Below, in pieces: positions 1 through 14,500 of a stretch of 64,000 bases of DNA. Source of the stretch: Porites lobata (taxonomy: Eukaryota; Cnidaria; Anthozoa; Scleractinia; Poritidae); the NCBI GenBank assembly GCA_942486035.1, contig CALNXK010000081.1, positions 1,938,501 to 2,002,500 of the forward strand, read 5' to 3'. Position numbers and translations under genes: made by a program. The stretch's first letter is position 1, and each line of letters opens with the position of its first letter. A model generated the notes under the pieces. The model made no database searches. It saw only the letters and a program-made list of their open reading frames with translations, and had not been told where the DNA came from.

Positions 1-1099
1 AACTTCCCCTGTTTTTTCAGAAACTTAGCTAATATTCTATGAAGAATACTTGTTGCTAGAAGCCATTTTGTGTTCTAAGATGTCAAACTTCTACAGTGTC
101 AACTGCTTTTCTGGTTGCCTCTACATATTGGCTTTGACCTTCTCTTTGTTTCCCAAGCAAAAAAGCAGTTTATTTCCCACTAGATTGATGCCACTGCCCC
201 CCTGGGACACCTGCAGGAACTTGCTGTCTAAAAAAGTGTGGGCAGTGTAAAAAGCATTATGCAGATGTATTTCGTACATCACACCGGAAATAATTTACCC
301 TTAAAGCAAGTTACTTCTAATTTTCTTTTGCCGTTTTATAGATATCTATAAAAATGGGATTGAAAAATAAAATTTTAGCAGATAAAACTAAGTTAACATT
401 GTGTTTGTGTTTTGCCAGACGAGTCTGTCTCAAAGTCAGGAAAATCACAGATAATGAAACTGAGTTTTATAAAGAGAATTATGAGAACAATTTGGTGGAT
501 ATTAAAATGAGCTGTAGTTGTAAATGGATATAAACACATCTATATAAGAAGGATGCCTCGGTTTTTGGAGACTTGTTTATGTTTGATATAGTGTTTATAC
601 AAAAATAGAAATGGTACTTGTAGTTCTACCTTTGAATATTAAAAAATGTCAAAGTTACCTTCTGCTCAGCAACGATTAACAGGCAATTAGATACTGCAAG
701 ACAAAACAATTTTTAAAAGCTCTTAAGTGTTTTTCTTAAACAGCTTTTTATTTATTTTAGTTAATGGGTAAATTTTTCCTTCTCTAAATAGTCAAGGTTA
801 TTAAGTCTGGCACCCATCATGTCAATAGCAGTTTGTTAATGTACATGTTGTGGTCAAGTAATTTTTGTTTTGCTTTTGTTTTTGGGTATGGTAATGCTAA
901 TGAAGCTTAAAAAAAAGGAAAAATAAAAATTACCTGAGATAAAAAATTAACTATATGTATAACATGTACGTAGAGTTGTGCTTACATGGGAAAAACCGCT
1001 TGGTACATCGGCCGCACCAGAGTATACAGTACACTTTACACCAGTGGTATATTTTGCCACATTAGTAATAATAATTTCCTCTTTTTTATGCTTAAACAG
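1..1099 (+). other. ZO intron; no exon recognised
   Basis: AT-rich sequence upstream of the first recognisable ZO exon. I found no open exon with splice sites that would join in frame to PGDHQYV, so this is taken as intron. No clear repeat was recognised. Confidence 0.5.
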
Positions 1100-2525
1100 C
1101 CTGGCGATCATCAGTACGTGTGGGAGAAAAAGACCATAGTTTTGGAGAAGGTTAGTAAAAGAACAGTGATGTGTTTAAAATCTATCTTGTATTCTTGATT
1201 TAAGTGATCTGTCAATTTAGAGTTATTGTTTTGATTCTTAATAATATGTACAGAAGTGTAGTTAAAATTATCCATGTAAGACACTTTTTGCTCATTCAAT
1301 TAATCAATTTTGTTGTACTGTTAATTAGTTTTACAGCTGAGTTGTTAAATTACCATGTTTTCATTGGCAAATGTAGTTCTAAATACTTTAGTCTGCATAT
1401 CTTAATATCTTATTTTTATTTTATTTCAATCTTTGTGGCACAGTGTTACATTTTAATATTTTATTTTTCAGGCAAATGTGAACCAAGGATTTGGAATTGC
1501 AGTGTCCGGTGGAAGAGATAACCCTCATTTTGGAAGTGGAGACACATCTATTGTGGTGTCTGATATTGTTCGTGGAAGCCCTTCTGATGGTCTTTTGAAG
1601 TAAGCATCAAAACTGGCCTTTTATGTCTCCCGCTTTAGATAAGTTTGTGTCTTTTGATGGGAACTGCAGAAATACAAATTTAAATGAAGATACAATCGTC
1701 GCAGTGGTACAGTGGAACCCCACCTTACGGTCACCTTGTTATTACAGCCAGTTTTTTTTGGCCCGGCAAAACAGCCATACATTTCCTGATAAAAAAAACC
1801 CATTAATACAGTGAACAGCCACTTTTTAAAATCCCAAATAGTAGAATCCCTTATAATTTCACTCATTCAAAATTTAGAAAATTAAAATGCCCGTGACTCG
1901 TCAATTTTATTGACTTGGTAATCTAAGCTTATTCTCACACTGTTTTTAGACTACAGTACACTTAAAATGCACTTGTGGCGATTTATAACTGAATTTTAAA
2001 GGAGTTTCATGCACTAAAGAAACATTTTAAGAAGTTTTTTTAATTATTGATGCATTATCCACATTCTGGTTGCTTATTAACAAGAACAGTATGATGAGTG
2101 CGATGTACGGTGTATACTGCCCTCAAGTCATGAAATTTGAGCCTACCCCAGCAATACAGCCACCCGGTTAATTCCACCAAATTTTTGTGGCCCAATGGTG
2201 ACTGTAGTAACAGGATTCCACTGTAATTGCAATTTAAGCAGTATGAATGGCCAAAGATATTCCGTGTTAAAGGAGCCAATCTAAATGCACAAAAATTGCT
2301 ATCTTCTAATTTGATGAATACTAATATTGATGTCATGATGATACCGAGACGTTGGCTTTTAACGTTAATATTCGCTTGCTTATGTTTTAAGAAATACTAA
2401 TATTATTATAAATATTTTGCAGAGTTAATGACATTATACTTCAAGTGAATGATGTTAATGTAGAGAATGTAATGCATGGAGAAGCTGTTCAAGCTTTAAA
2501 AGACAGTGGCAATTCTGCTCGTCTT
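1100..2525 (+). CDS. ZO PDZ1 exons (3 exons)
   Basis: Residues about 8-94 of the visible protein. The carboxylate-binding loop reads GFGIAVSGGRDNPHF, as in ZO-family PDZ1 domains, followed by SIVVSDIVRGSPSDG and DIILQVNDVNVENVMHGEA. In vertebrate ZO-1 this domain binds claudin C-termini; the same use here is inference. The second intron of this block holds a pogo-like MITE at 1710-2223. Confidence 0.92.
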
Positions 2526-5500
2526 GTAAGTTCAATCAATGCGTTGATTTTTATTATACAGTTTAATGTCCAATAATTGCTGGTTTCCTTATGAGGTAAT
2601 CAAAATTCAAACTACAGAATAATCAGTTCTTCTGAGTATTTATTTTTATGAAGTATTAGAACAGCTAAACACCTTTATTTATACAAGTTTTTGCTTTGCA
2701 AGGGTTCTTCATTATTTTTGTGATAGAGTATGCTTGAATGTTTGTCTGTTGGTTTCCAGTGGCCATGTTATTGCCCCAAGAAGGGACACCAGCATTTCTT
2801 CTCCATAAAAACTCTATAAATTTTTCATAAGACATTTCTCTGAGTATCTCACATATCAAACATCACACATACCTGAATGTTGGAGAAGTGGCTTACCTAC
2901 CACTGCATCTTCTTTCATTTCCAAGATTCTGGACTTAATCTATTGAATGGTTGTTGATTTTTATTGATTTTTACCTTTAATGGCATGACAATGAAATCAA
3001 AACATAACAAACCTGCCAGATGTGTAACTTGGCAGAGTATTTTGAACTTTGGGAAAACAACACATGTAAGGCATGTGAAACAGGTTTTTCAAATGTTTGT
3101 CACAGGTTTTTACAGAGAATATTACAGTTGCTTTTTCGGACAAAATAGATAGTAAAAAGATTGAGATATAATGCCCGTCATATTTAAAGACTTTGTTGGA
3201 AAAAATATGCGGTTCTTTGTGAGTTTTTTTAGAAAATTATTTGTGAAAATGAGAGTTTCGTTTACAGATAGTAATGCTCCTTGCCCCTCTTGATTCTGTT
3301 ATCAGTCCAATGGATTTAAAATTTTGTTGAATACATTCTCCAATATAACAATTTTGTTGATGTTTGATTCTAGGCAATAAAACGAAGGAAGTCTGTTTCG
3401 TCAATAAGTAATCCCCGGGAAGGCAAAGTTCCTCAGAATGTTACACTTATCAGAGAACAGCAAAATAAAGGTATGTATAGCGCAATATCATCAGTAAAAT
3501 CCTGTGTTCTTTTGCTTTGTTTGTTTGTCTTTGTTTTTTGTTCTTCTAATCTTACCTCATGTGGAAAAAAAGAAATTGGTAATAAATTATAGCACAATGT
3601 TCAGCTTTGAAAAATTGCCTGTAAAAATTTCCTTTATTTGACTGAGAAAGGCAGGTCATTATTTTTGTCTCAAACCATTGAGAGGTTATTTGAGAAATGA
3701 AGGGTTCGAGGAATTGTGGTTTTATTTTACACTACTTTAATTTTGTAATGCTTTGATACATTTCTTTATGGGGTGTGATATCTAATTATTGTTGTGTCTC
3801 TTTATTTAGGTTATGGCTTTTCACTTGGTGGATCGTTATTTATTAAAGAAATTGATAAAAGTGGCATGGTTGCTAGGCAGGGTGAGCTCAAATCTGGAGA
3901 CATTATTTTGAGGGTATGTTGGACTTTAAGTATCTTTTTTCTTCTTCACAGGTAGCCTGCGAGCAAGCTGTCCTCAGCGCTCTGGCGGCAGGGCAGGAAA
4001 AGGAAGGAGAACTTGCAACTAGGTCTCAGGAATTTGAATATCTGCATCAAAAAAGTCGATGCGAAATGCCGATTGGCGGAGATGACATTAGTAATGATGT
4101 CATTACCCTTGGCACTTGTTTTTCAATGTTTGTTTACATTCATGTTCGTTTCCGCTTTGTGCTGATTGGCGGAAATCTGACAGCTCAGTTGATGGGTAGC
4201 CACAGGGAATTTGAGGAGGAATTCAAATTCCAGAGACGTAGTTTCAAGCTCTCCTTCATTTTCCTGCCTTGCCACAAGAGTGTTGAGGAGAGCTTGCTCA
4301 TTTTGCTTGCCCTGTAGGGCCATTTCTTCCTTGTCTTGATGAGTGATTTAGTTCAATGATGACTTACCTGGACCCTTGGCCATTGGGAGAATGGCTTGAG
4401 CTCAACAATACTTGCCGAGCAAGAAAAACTACTTCTCCTGAACAACTAGACAGTTGGCAGTTTAACGGCTTGCATTTTGGGCAAGCTGTAGATAGCATGT
4501 ACTAGCCTGAAAGTTGTTCTGATTGTCTCTGTGATTTTGATAATTTGGGTTTCTTTTTGAAGATCAATGACAGGAAAGCAGAAGAGATGAGCCTACGAGA
4601 AGCCATTGATACTGTCCGTCGTTCAAACAGACTAGATCTGTTGGTGCTTAAAGATGACCACTTACCACCAAGCTACAGCACTCATTCTCTGCCAGCATCA
4701 TTCAGGAATAAATCAAGGGACAGAGACTTGCCAAATGGGTATGGTGATGAGAGAGAGCCTGAACTTCCTTCCAGGTGTGTAGAAAAAAAAGATATTTCTG
4801 TTCAGTAAAGTTATGTCTAACAATTTGGATTTTCTGCTTTGAAATTTTTAATGCTGGGTAATCACATTTTTAGAAAAAGTGAACAGAAAAAAAGAATATG
4901 GAATCTTTTACAGTATTGACTTTGTCAACTCTTGTTCATGCTTTTAATGCCTGAAAGAATGCCAGAAAATTACTTCATGTTGTGTCACAACACCCAAACT
5001 AAAGCAAGAGTTATAACATGTGCTATATGAAGTACTTATAATGCCTTACCCCGCTATTCCATGGTAGCAAGTATGCATATTTTGGCATAATTTATGCAAT
5101 AGTTATGCGCTCTCACCAAAAAAGGGTGAAAATTGCTGTGTGCAGGCATCTTGACTGCAAATACATTTGTATGGTAATGTTTCAGAAACTACACTGAAGA
5201 AGACTTACCAGAACGTCCTCCACCTCCCTCAGATGGCCTGCCATTTTCAGGTTGGTGTATTGCTGGGGAATTTTGTACGGCACTAGTGTTTTAACTTGCA
5301 ATTTATAGTCAAGAGTACTGCCGAAACAAATATGTCACCTTGGCTCCCCTCATTCCCTTTGTTAGTGGGTTCAAAAAGAACCATTGAAAGTCTTCAGGTG
5401 TATCCTATAGCAGGAAGGTAACCAGATTGGACAGACATCAGTGGTGGATCCAGTTCTTCAGATAGGGGGGAAGGGGCAGTCATCCAGACGTTGAGATAAA

Positions 5501-8500
5501 GGGGGGGGGAGCCCGGTCTCAAAAAAATTTTTTTTTGGCCCATTGGGCCTCACTTTGGTCGAAAAATAAGGGGGGGTGGGCCCCCCAGGCCTCTCCCCTG
5601 GATCTGCCACTGGACATTATACCGAGATACCTCTTGTCATATGGCCGTATGGCTTCCCTCCTAAATCAAAGAAAAGAAAGAAAAAGTTCTGATTTGCATT
5701 GATTCATTCAAGCATTTGCTTTGGAGAGTCAGAACCTCTTCTAATGGAACAACTTACAATATTACCAGACTACAGTTGTTTTGTATTTGATCCTTTTTAT
5801 AATGGGTTTCTTACTATAATTTTCGTTTGATTACTCAGACATGAGCTGGAAGAGGCCAGACACAGGAGAGAGAGTATCTGCTTTGGCAGACCGAGAAGAA
5901 TTGTTCAGAGCAACTGAAAATTCACGACTAGAATCAGAACCTGATTTCCCCAAACCAGCAGAAGGTAGAGGTTGACAAATATGCAGTTATGTCTAATCCA
6001 TTCAAATCTCGTGTAAGCGACCACCCGAAATGTGGAAATTAAGTGGTGGCTGCTAATGAGTAGCAAACTACGGGCTCTTCTGAGAAGAGGTCCTGACACA
6101 TGTACCTTCTTGCTGGAAATTAATTGCATGGAGCGAAAAATAAACTTAAATTTAATTTATTTTTGATGGAAAATAGACCAATTTCTAAAGGGTTATCGCG
6201 TGGAACTGAAAAGCGAAAGGAGCAAAAAAAACAAAAATCTGAAAATTTGAGCGAATGTTTACATAATTTTTAAAAATCATTCTTACGCTCTGGGTATGCA
6301 AAATTGTTCAGATGACTCCACAGAGGTTACGGAGGGGAGTCACTTTGAGAAACTTGAACAAAACAGAAATTTTCAGGGTTACAAACACGTTTGGAGCCAC
6401 TTTTTAAAGGTCAACCCCAGAAATTTTTTGACCCCCCCTAACACACACAGTTTTGTCCCTTGAAATAGACCAATTTTTTCAAATTTGGCGCCAAAAACAA
6501 ATGCAATTTATGTTAATTGTTACAAAAAGTAACACACACAGTTTTGCAAACCTTTTTAATTAAATCATCAAAATTAAAGAATGATACTGCACGACAAAAC
6601 AGGAAGAGGGTAAATTACGATCAAAGTTTACTCGATGACCGCCATCATGGATTTGAGCTTTCTAGGTCAGTGGACCCCCACAGCTACACCGTTTATCCAT
6701 CACGATAGTTATTCATGCCAGGACCACGTGCTGTAAAGTCTGAAAATGGCTTTTTTCGTTGTGATACTTGACTCCAAATTTTCCAAAATGACTCCAAAAT
6801 TTGTGAAGCGGAAGTCACAGTGACTCCACTCATCAATAAAATTTGCAATCCCTGAATTTCGATATATTAAAATTCATACTTGGCTCCAAGGCTTGGGGGA
6901 ATACAACAAAAGAAATCATCTTGAGGCTCAAAAATGAATAATACATTTATTTTATTCTTCCAAGCCGTGGAGCAAAGTATGATTTTTAATATATCTGTAT
7001 TGGTCTATTTCAAGTTAAGTATATGTGTCGTTCCATGTTTGAACGTTTTTCATATGCTATGAGTGACATTAAGCACACAGTGAACACAGAGACCATGTTT
7101 TGCTTTGAAACGTCACTTACAAGAGGTTAAAACAATGGAAAACTATAGAACCAGTGGTCGCAGCTGCTTATGAGAGGTGGTCGGTCACGCTCGAGGTTCT
7201 AGTTATAGGGTTTTGATTGGGAAAATTTTGGTGTTTTGGATAGGTGGTTGGTTATGGGAGGTGGTTGCACATGGCATTTCAACTGTTCTACTACTACATG
7301 AGAAATTTCTGCAATTTGATTCAACAGTGGTAATAATTTGAAATACCTAAATGTAAAAATTTTTATTTTATAAACAATTAATAGCATTATTTCATGATAT
7401 TTGCATAAATCAGTGATATTTCAAAATTATTTTTTTTTCTGCTAAGAGAATATTATTGTGCTGATTTTGCTGACTGTTTTTATTTTGGGGTTATTATCTC
7501 TCATATTGTTCATAATTTTGTCCTTATAAGAAAATATTATTGTGCTGATTTTGCTGAATTTATTTTTCTATTAGTGACATACTCACCGGGTCGTCTAAGT
7601 TCTTGGGGCCGTGATTCACCAGATGACTCACGTGCAAGTTCTCCTCGCAGCAGCCGTGATATGGATTCAATGGATCGTAGAAGATACAGAGGGTATGTTT
7701 GTCATAAGTGCTTGTTGTCCTTGTCTATTAATACATGGATATAACATTTGAAGTTATTTCTTTAATATTTGACTTTGAAGAAATTGACAGGATTGAAATT
7801 ACGTATCACCACTTAGTTTAAAATTTTTTTCTCTCTTCATTTTGCAGTGATGCACGTCTTGTATCCTTCCGTAAGAGTGGCAGCCTTGGGATTCAAGTAT
7901 CTGGTGGCAATATGGCCGGTATTTTTGTGGCAGCTGTGAAGGAGGGTAGTCCAGCTTACAATTCTGGTTTAAGGAGGGGAGATCAGATTCTCATGGTGAG
8001 TAATCAAACTTCATCATTTGCTTCAAATACACACGGACTTATTTTTGTTGAATTTGAAGCTCAAGTTTTCACTGCATTTTTTAATAAAAACAATGTGGTT
8101 TTTCACTGGCTGAAGAACAAAAGAAGGTGAAAAAAAGTTTCTGACACATGGCTGGGAGTATGGGTGATTAAGAGTTCAGTTGTTTTTGTTGCCATGCACC
8201 ATTGCCTGACCTTTTTTTCACCCTAGCATTGTTAATAAATCCTTTTCTCCTGGTTTTGGCCATTTTGTTTTATACTTCGATGCCAAACGATAGTTCACGC
8301 ACAAAATCTTGTGCTGTTGAAAGGTTAGTTGGCTTGGCATGGCTCCAAGTTGTGTGTGAGAATTTATTTTCATCATTGTTTTGGAACCAGTTTGTTCTAT
8401 TGCTTTTCTTTTCAGAAAGCAAAAATTTTTGGCTTTCAGTTTACTAGAATAGAGGTCCTGACCATGTGGAAATTGTGAGAACTTTTTCTTTTCAAATTCA

Positions 8501-11500
8501 GGCCAATGATATAGATTTTAAGGATATCACCAGGGAAGAAGCTGTCTTGATTCTGCTCTCTCTTGGAGATGAAGTCAACCTTTTGTGCAAGTATGGGAGA
8601 GAAAGTAAGCATTGCTAGCCATATTTTAATTCACCATCCTCAATATGGAGTTTATCCATAATTTAATATATAAGTGGACGTGTAGCCTATGGAATGTAAC
8701 CTATTAATTAATTTGCCTTTCTGATAGCATTTGACAAAATCAGCACGGAATCTGGGGATTCATTTTTCATCAAGTAAGTTACAGTACTGTAGGTGTGTTC
8801 ATGCTCGGAGAATATTAATGAGGAGCTGCAATAATATTAAAAAAATAAATTTTATGCATGCATTCACAGATGTATCTCACATCTAAAACTGTGTGGTAAC
8901 CTTCATGGGAAGAGGCTGAAGGGGGTTGGCGGGGGGGGGGCTCCTTTTCTCTGATATGGCACTAAAATTGTGAAGAATTCTCAGTTAACACTGTCGTTTA
9001 GAGCCTTTATGCACCAACAGATACATGGGATCATTGTAACTTGCAAATGTCTCAGTTCTCTCTTTCTAAATTTTTTGGATCCATCCCGGCCTTTCTTTAT
9101 AACGAAACCACTTCAAGGTCTGTGTGCTCATAGATTTAAGCTTTTTTCCAAACAGCTGCATCTTACTGCCCAGAAAACCATTTTTTTTTGAAAACCATTT
9201 TTTGTTGTTATTTTACATGTTATTATTGTTGTTGCTTTTTTTGCATAGCCAGACCAAACGGCCAACCAAGGCAGGCGGGAGTTGTAATGGACCTAAATTT
9301 TAGGCTTTTTTGGGCCCTATTTGTTAATTTAAGTGGAATTTGCTAATTAAGCTACAACGTTGACCTCGCCAATGGTTTTGATCAGTATTTGTTCATGGTA
9401 GCCCCTTGAGATCGATGATTAATTTTTTTAGTATATTGACTGAATTGCTGAATTCTTTGTAAATCATGATGCGTTAAAAATATCCGATGATGCTTTCAAA
9501 AGTCTTTAGATGTTAATTTAAATCAATTATTGTTAGTTTATTTACCATGATCATTACACATTGAGCATCTTAGGTCACCACAACATTTTCCTGGTATCCA
9601 TACTTCAGCAATAGGGAGCTTGAGCAACAACTACAGTGACGGCTACGGAAATGTCACTTAAAAAATGAATTTGCACTGCGTCAAACTTTATGGCGCTTAT
9701 TCTGTCTCAGTCAATTTTTCAAGTGTTGGCATTTTTTTTGGGAGTTGAATTCTAAAAGTTCGGGAAAGGAGAAAGAAAGTCGTTGTCTTCCATTCACGTC
9801 CTCCACAAAACGTGAAAGTGGGAGGTTTTATTTTGTAATTGTGCAGTGACAGCAAGGAAATGCTCGTGCAAAGTTGTTTTGCCGATCTAAACATATTACT
9901 TTTTTGCCATTCTTGTTGACGTCGCCATCGTTGTTGCCTAAACTCCCTAATATTTATTGAAAATTGATCTAATGAAAGTAATGTTGGTTTTTGAAGGGTT
10001 CATTTTGACTATGATAAGATGAAGCCTTCTGAGCTTTCCTTCGGTAAGGAGGATGTTTTCCATATCTGGGACACCATGCAAGATGGCGTGATTGGTTCTT
10101 GGCGAGCACAAGTGGTAACCAAAGCAGGCAACGAGGCAGAAGTGGGAATTATACCCAACAAGTCCAGGTTGATTCATTATTTTGGAATCTGTTATGTGTA
10201 GCCTTGTTTTGGTTTCTTTAATCTGTCAGAAATAATGGTGTAATAATCAGTGTCTTATCTTTAAGGATGTCAGTGTATGTGTTACAGGTCAAATTTGATT
10301 TCAGGTTATTTTTGATTTAACCTAGGTTATTTATAACGTACTGTTATATAGTCATGCAGTAAGCCATGTTACTGGGCCAGTATAAGTTGCTAGTGTTTCC
10401 GTTGTAAGTATAAGCAAGGCTTTAGGGAGGTTTGCTTCCTAAGAGTAAGGTAGCACATTTTTTGAGTCAAGACATTTGTGGTAAGCTGTATCTTTGCCCA
10501 CCTAGACCAAGTATAGATGATATTTGTGAGATTTTACAATGGATTTTGCTTATCACAGGGCTGAACAATTATGCCAAGTTCAGCAAAAAATCGAAGAAAA
10601 GCCACCAAAGAGGGGAGAAAGCAACTACAACAGCCTGAAAAGAAGCTCGTCACGGGGAGGGACACTCAAGAAATACAAGTTTGTTTCATCTGATCATCTG
10701 GATGAGGACTCTTTTAGTAAGTAGACCAGCATCCATCAGAGAGTCATTTGTAATGTTAAATGTTGTGATGCAGCCTATTTAAAACTAACAAAAGCCACTA
10801 CACTACTGGATTTTGTAATGTAATTACCTGCTACTTGACTTAGTAGTTATGAAAGAACCATTGTAAAGTATGTGGATGTTTTTTTTTTCAAGTGGGTGTG
10901 GGGAGCTCAGGTTGTGGAATCACCAAGAAACATTTTATGCATGTCTGATGTAGGGACGATAATTATATGTGTGCTCTGAAAAATACCAAAAACAATATCT
11001 TGCAAGGCTAGCTTGATACTAAGCTGATTCTGTGTTGTTTTATAACAGATCACTTAACGTTTTGAGGGGTTTGGTGGTAAAATCGTGTAATGTAATGTTT
11101 TAATTTTTTCAGTTTCTACCGCTAGAGAAAACAGGTTGCCAGCTTATGAAAGGGTGTCACGCAAGAAACGTAAGTAAAATGAAGAAAAGTTGATCTGACT
11201 AATTTTGAATGCTGCATGATACACTGCTTGCCTCCCAAATTTTGCATATTGGTAAGTTATCATTTTCAACTGCCATTGGGAATTTGCAGTCCTTCATGAA
11301 ATTTCGGTGCAAACAGAGTGTATTATGGGAGATTTAAAAATAGAGAACAAATTAAAGGGATTACCCGTTAATGACCTAATAAATACGCCCAGTTCCAAAT
11401 GAACGTCTCTTATCTAAGAAACGCCCCCTCTACAATGTTAAAATTGCATTAGACGCCCCTCTCTAACAAATGCTCCCTGTCTAATAGACGCCCCTTATGA

Positions 11501-14500
11501 GTCTGCCACTTACAGAAGTTGATCAAATTTTTTTTTTTTCGGAGCAAATCTAGTCTGCTACACAGCCGTTTTTAGTGTCGTCACGCAACGTTCCTCCAGT
11601 GGGGAGGAGCGTTGCGTGACGACACTAAAAATGGCTGTGTAGCAGACTAGAGCAAACCCGGTTGATGTCAAAACATTTTTTGCTCTAGATTTCATGGAAT
11701 TAACAAGCGTATCTTTTGTTTTGTAGCTGGCTTTGTCCGACCAGTAGTCTTACTTGGACCAATAGCTGACATCACAAGGGACAAGCTGCTCCGAGAAATG
11801 CCTGAAACATTTGCCATTCCAAGTAAGAGCATTTTTATCTAGTGCCATCATGGTATCTTCTTCCACCTGGTAGTAGAGTGTGGATATCAGTAGAGCTGTC
11901 TACCTGATAAGATGCTTGCTAGCTTTGACTACCAATATTCATCTTAGTTTAACATTTGATGAATGTCTGTCGGAGAACTGGTGATTATCTCTGGCATTAT
12001 TAATTTGGAAGAGCAAGTTCAATGTTGCCCAAGCTGAAAATGCCAAGTTTCTTTTTGGCCAAAAAAAAATTACTAGTGTACATGTTTATCTGACAAGTGT
12101 TACTGCTTGAGGCCTTTCCTGTTGTATAACTGTATACGCATTTGTTTCTTTAGAATGAAAACGTAATTTTCTTCTCTTGTAATTTCAGCTGCTTTTGGAG
12201 GAATGCAGCCTGTTGGCCGAAGTCCCATGAGGTCTTCACGGCGATCACTGAGCTACACTGCAATCAGATCTGTCGTTGAGAGTGTAAGTATATGACAAGC
12301 CACTATGTGACCCCTGTTTTTACTGACTAGCGAACAGAAATGTTGTAAGTATATCACAAGCCACTATATGTGACCCTTGTTGTAACTGGCTCACAAACAG
12401 AAATTTGATATTATTGGTGCGTTAATCATGTGACAAACTGTCATTGTGACTTGGGGTCTTGTGGCTAAGTTCTCAGCAGTTAAACCCTGTGCTTCCACGC
12501 CAAGATAACAGACTGCTAAATGCAGCGAAAATCATTCACGGTTAAATAAGCAACTTATGCAGTTGCGAAAAGAAAGCTTGAAAAAAATTCATGCTCTGCC
12601 AGGATTCAAACCCTAACCGGTGCTTTACCGGTGCAGTGCTCTAACGAACTGAGCTAGCAAGCCAGCTGGGAGCTCCTTTGAGTAGTTTTAGCTTGGATCA
12701 AGCTACATCTTCTGAGAAATGGCAGAAGACTTGAGTTTAGGGCTGTAACTAACTGTTGCCTTTTATATTCCTAGGGTAAACACTGCTTGTTAGATATCAC
12801 TCCTGAGGAGGTGGAGAGACTTAACTATGCACAGCTTTACCCTATAGTCATCTTCTTGAGGCCCCCCAATAAACAGATGGTCAAGTAAGTTACAATTTAC
12901 AAACAAAAACTCTTTAAATTTCATTCATCTCTGAGCACATACATAACCTTTATTTTAACTCGAATTTTAGAGTAGCTATACTATTATTGCTAATATCTTC
13001 GAGAAACAAATTAAGAACTCTAAAAACTGAAGAAAAAAATACACACGAAATAAGACAAAAATTAGCGAAAACTAATCAAACGTATTGAGACTTTGCACAT
13101 GTCACTTAAAATCATTAAAAGTATGATGAAGTTTTAAGTGTTGAGTCTCTTAACCCTTTATACCCCAATATTTACATACAAATTCTCCAAACTGGTCTTC
13201 ATTCATTTCTATAAAGAATGTGTTGTCAAGCATTTTCTCTCATTCTTATTTCTTGATTGTGTATTGATAAAGGAATTGAGGTTGGAGAAAATTTTAATGA
13301 AACAGGGTGCAAAGAAAATCATTTTTCTCTGCCATTTGGGCAAGCTGAAGCTATTATTTTATTAATTCATTTCAACTACCCCAAAACGTTTTGTTCTTTG
13401 ATTATTCAAATTCCTATAAAACATACTTTGTCGGGGAGTTAAAAACAGGATGGTCACCCCGATAGCAAAATCCATAGCCCTGGGCTAATCGGAATTCATT
13501 TGATGCTGTTTGATGTCACCATGCTAGCCTGCCTTCATAGCAAGCTTTACCGCGCGAGTTCGTCAAGAAAGTTGGGACGAGAGCAAAAAGAGGGGATGAA
13601 GGGGGAGGGGAGAGCTGATTTGCGGGTTCGATGTAGACTCTAAGGGCTTATTTAAGTGGAGGGGGGGACTCCACTTCATCCCAGGTAGGTGAGTTAACTC
13701 GGTCAGGTGGGGTATCACGCCTGTCCATATAATCCCTCATTTTAATTTGATCACGTTTACATGATAGGAGTTGTGACCCGCCACATGTTACCTCACCTAT
13801 TTGGGGTCCCCCACCTCTATGTAAACAGACTCTAAGACTATTTTTTGTAGGTTGTATGCAAAGAAGTAAATGGATGAATATTTTATCTTTTCGGTTTCCA
13901 TTTTTCAGGGTAATGAGAAGCCAGCACGGCATCGACGAGTCTTCTAAGATGATCAAGAAACTTCACGATAACTCAGTCAAATTAGAGGAATTCTACAGCA
14001 ACATGTTTACAGGTTGAAAAGTTGAAATGTTTCCTTTCTCTAGTTTTTTGTTCCAGCCCACTTGTTAAGGCCAGAACGTGAATAATTTTTTACTTGGTCA
14101 AAACTTTTGATGGGACGCTGTAAGATTAGTAGTCTCAATAAGGTACTGGGTATTTCAGATTTAAGGTAGAATGTTGTCAGCCCCATTCGAGAAAGCTTGC
14201 TCGCAGTCTTACAAGCTAATTTTCTTCTCGTCCCTGGATTGCTTTTTGTTATGTCATTTTTGTGAGAAGCAAAACGACAAGCAAAGAAAGAAAAAATTGT
14301 TGAATTATAATTTGTCGTTTTGTCCTTAGCGCTTTGATGGATTTTAAAGCCAGAAAGGGATTTTGCAAAGTTTTAGGCTGTGTTCACACGTGCGCCGGCG
14401 CGAAAACCATACTTGAAAGGGCTTCTGTTCAGACATGGGAACGGTGATTTCGGCGCGATTTCTGTAACGGAGCGAAGCTGTGCTGCGCCGATCTCTAAAG

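Noticed and set aside
986..1198. 70-aa frame MGKTAWYIGR.. as the ZO N-terminus
   Set aside because: It runs through an acceptor (AAACAG) into the true exon and past its donor; ZO homology covers only 1100-1150.
3916..4317. 133-aa frame in the ZO intron
   Set aside because: It comes from the arms of an inverted-repeat element and has no protein homology I recognise.
12590..12675. tRNA gene on the minus strand
   Set aside because: The anticodon arm is replaced by ACCGGT repeats and a SINE tail follows box B.
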